Below, one piece after another: positions 15,171 through 15,605 of a stretch of 15,605 nt of DNA; position 1 is the stretch's first letter, and each line of letters starts with the position of its first letter. The stretch covers positions 2,171,868 to 2,187,472 of the forward strand of contig CP070688.1 in the NCBI GenBank assembly GCA_020353135.1, written 5' to 3'. The notes below the pieces were generated by a model. The model did no database searches. It saw only the letters and a program-made list of their open reading frames with translations, and was not told the origin of the DNA. The DNA comes from Chloroflexota bacterium (GTDB taxonomy: Bacteria > Chloroflexota > Anaerolineae > Promineifilales > Promineifilaceae). The translations under genes and the position numbers were made by a program.

Positions 15171-15590
15171 ATGCTGCAGGTAGAAATCAGGGTTAAGGGG
15201 CACCTGGACCAATCTTGGTCAGAGTGGCTTGACGGGCTTGTCTTCCGCTACGCCGAAGGTGACGAGACGGTGATGAGCGGGCCAATAGCCGACCAGGCAG
15301 CCCTGTATGGCCTGGTAAGCAAATTGCGCGATATCGGCCTGTCGCTGCAGTCTATCCGTCTGCTTGGCAACTGCAACTCGCCAGCGCCGCCAGGCGAACC
15401 CGCTCCTGACTCGCCTGATCAGAGGTCGTCGCCCGCGCCGCAGCACGCCACCGTCGACGAAGAAGCTAGTCGCCAGAAGCCCGAAGCTAAGCGCAACAAT
15501 CCAAGGAGACCTCACGCGCGAGCCCATTATCATGGGCCGCGCACCACCATGAACGAAAACAAGGAACAACCGGGATCAACCCAGTCCTAA
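15171..15590 (+). CDS. Small protein of unknown function with folded N-terminus and disordered tail
   Basis: From the ATG at 15171 this gives 139 aa; an upstream TTG at 15144 overlaps no ribosome site and is less likely, whereas GGTGAG at 15159-15164 lies 6 nt before the ATG. Residues 1-65 look like a compact alpha/beta domain: a strand-rich LQVEIRVKGHL, a segment WSEWLDGLVFRY, then SGPIADQAALYGLVSKLRD and SLQSIRLL. I recall similar short hypothetical proteins in Chloroflexota, often annotated without function; this is memory, not a search. From about residue 68 the sequence is Pro/Ser/Arg/His-rich (PAPPGEPAPDSP onward) and is probably disordered or the product of a shifted 3' end. No membrane segment or signal peptide is seen. 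Confidence 0.65.
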   Translation: MLQVEIRVKGHLDQSWSEWLDGLVFRYAEGDETVMSGPIADQAALYGLVSKLRDIGLSLQSIRLLGNCNSPAPPGEPAPDSPDQRSSPAPQHATVDEEASRQKPEAKRNNPRRPHARAHYHGPRTTMNENKEQPGSTQS

Positions 15591-15605
15591 TCTGCGCTGA
15601 TCTGC

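Overview
The window looks like a piece of a bacterial chromosome, most likely from an uncultivated member of the Chloroflexota (Anaerolineae-like). This is inferred from style, not from a marker gene: moderately high GC, a lipoprotein with a long Glu/Pro/Ala linker, a MalT-like LuxR regulator, and small family-specific proteins of unknown function. No rRNA, tRNA, CRISPR array, insertion sequence or phage gene was seen.

Positions 1-10134, minus strand, hold one long catabolic operon. In transcription order it encodes a DeoR-family repressor; a lipoprotein sugar-binding protein; an RbsA-type double ATPase; two RbsC-type permeases; an FGGY carbohydrate kinase; a BtpA/SgcQ-family TIM-barrel protein; DhaK-like and DhaL-like kinase subunits; and the first 30 codons of a 3-hydroxyisobutyrate dehydrogenase-type reductase that runs off the left edge. 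Most gaps are short (17-131 nt). The simplest reading is uptake of a sugar or polyol, phosphorylation by one or both kinases, cleavage or rearrangement (possibly by the BtpA-like protein), and redox chemistry by the reductase. The substrate cannot be read from sequence. Tetroses/tetritols, branched sugars or an AI-2-like molecule are all possible.

Positions 10135-10354 form a 220-nt divergent control region. It has a 14-bp direct repeat spaced 22 bp, which is a candidate DeoR operator, and a perfect 9-bp inverted repeat just upstream of the plus-strand gene. That gene (10355-11518) encodes a uroporphyrinogen decarboxylase/methyltransferase-superfamily protein and probably belongs to the same regulon.

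Positions 11519-15605, plus strand, are a different module: the remains of a small Spo0E-like helical gene with an in-frame TAG, whose stop overlaps the start of a large MalT-like LuxR regulator (883 aa); a four-helix membrane protein behind a good sigma70-like promoter; a strong GC-rich hairpin; and a small protein of unknown function. The most interesting points are the operon carrying both an FGGY kinase and a divergent DhaK/DhaL pair with no DhaM seen, the unusual second Walker B of the ABC ATPase, the decayed small gene, and the candidate operators.
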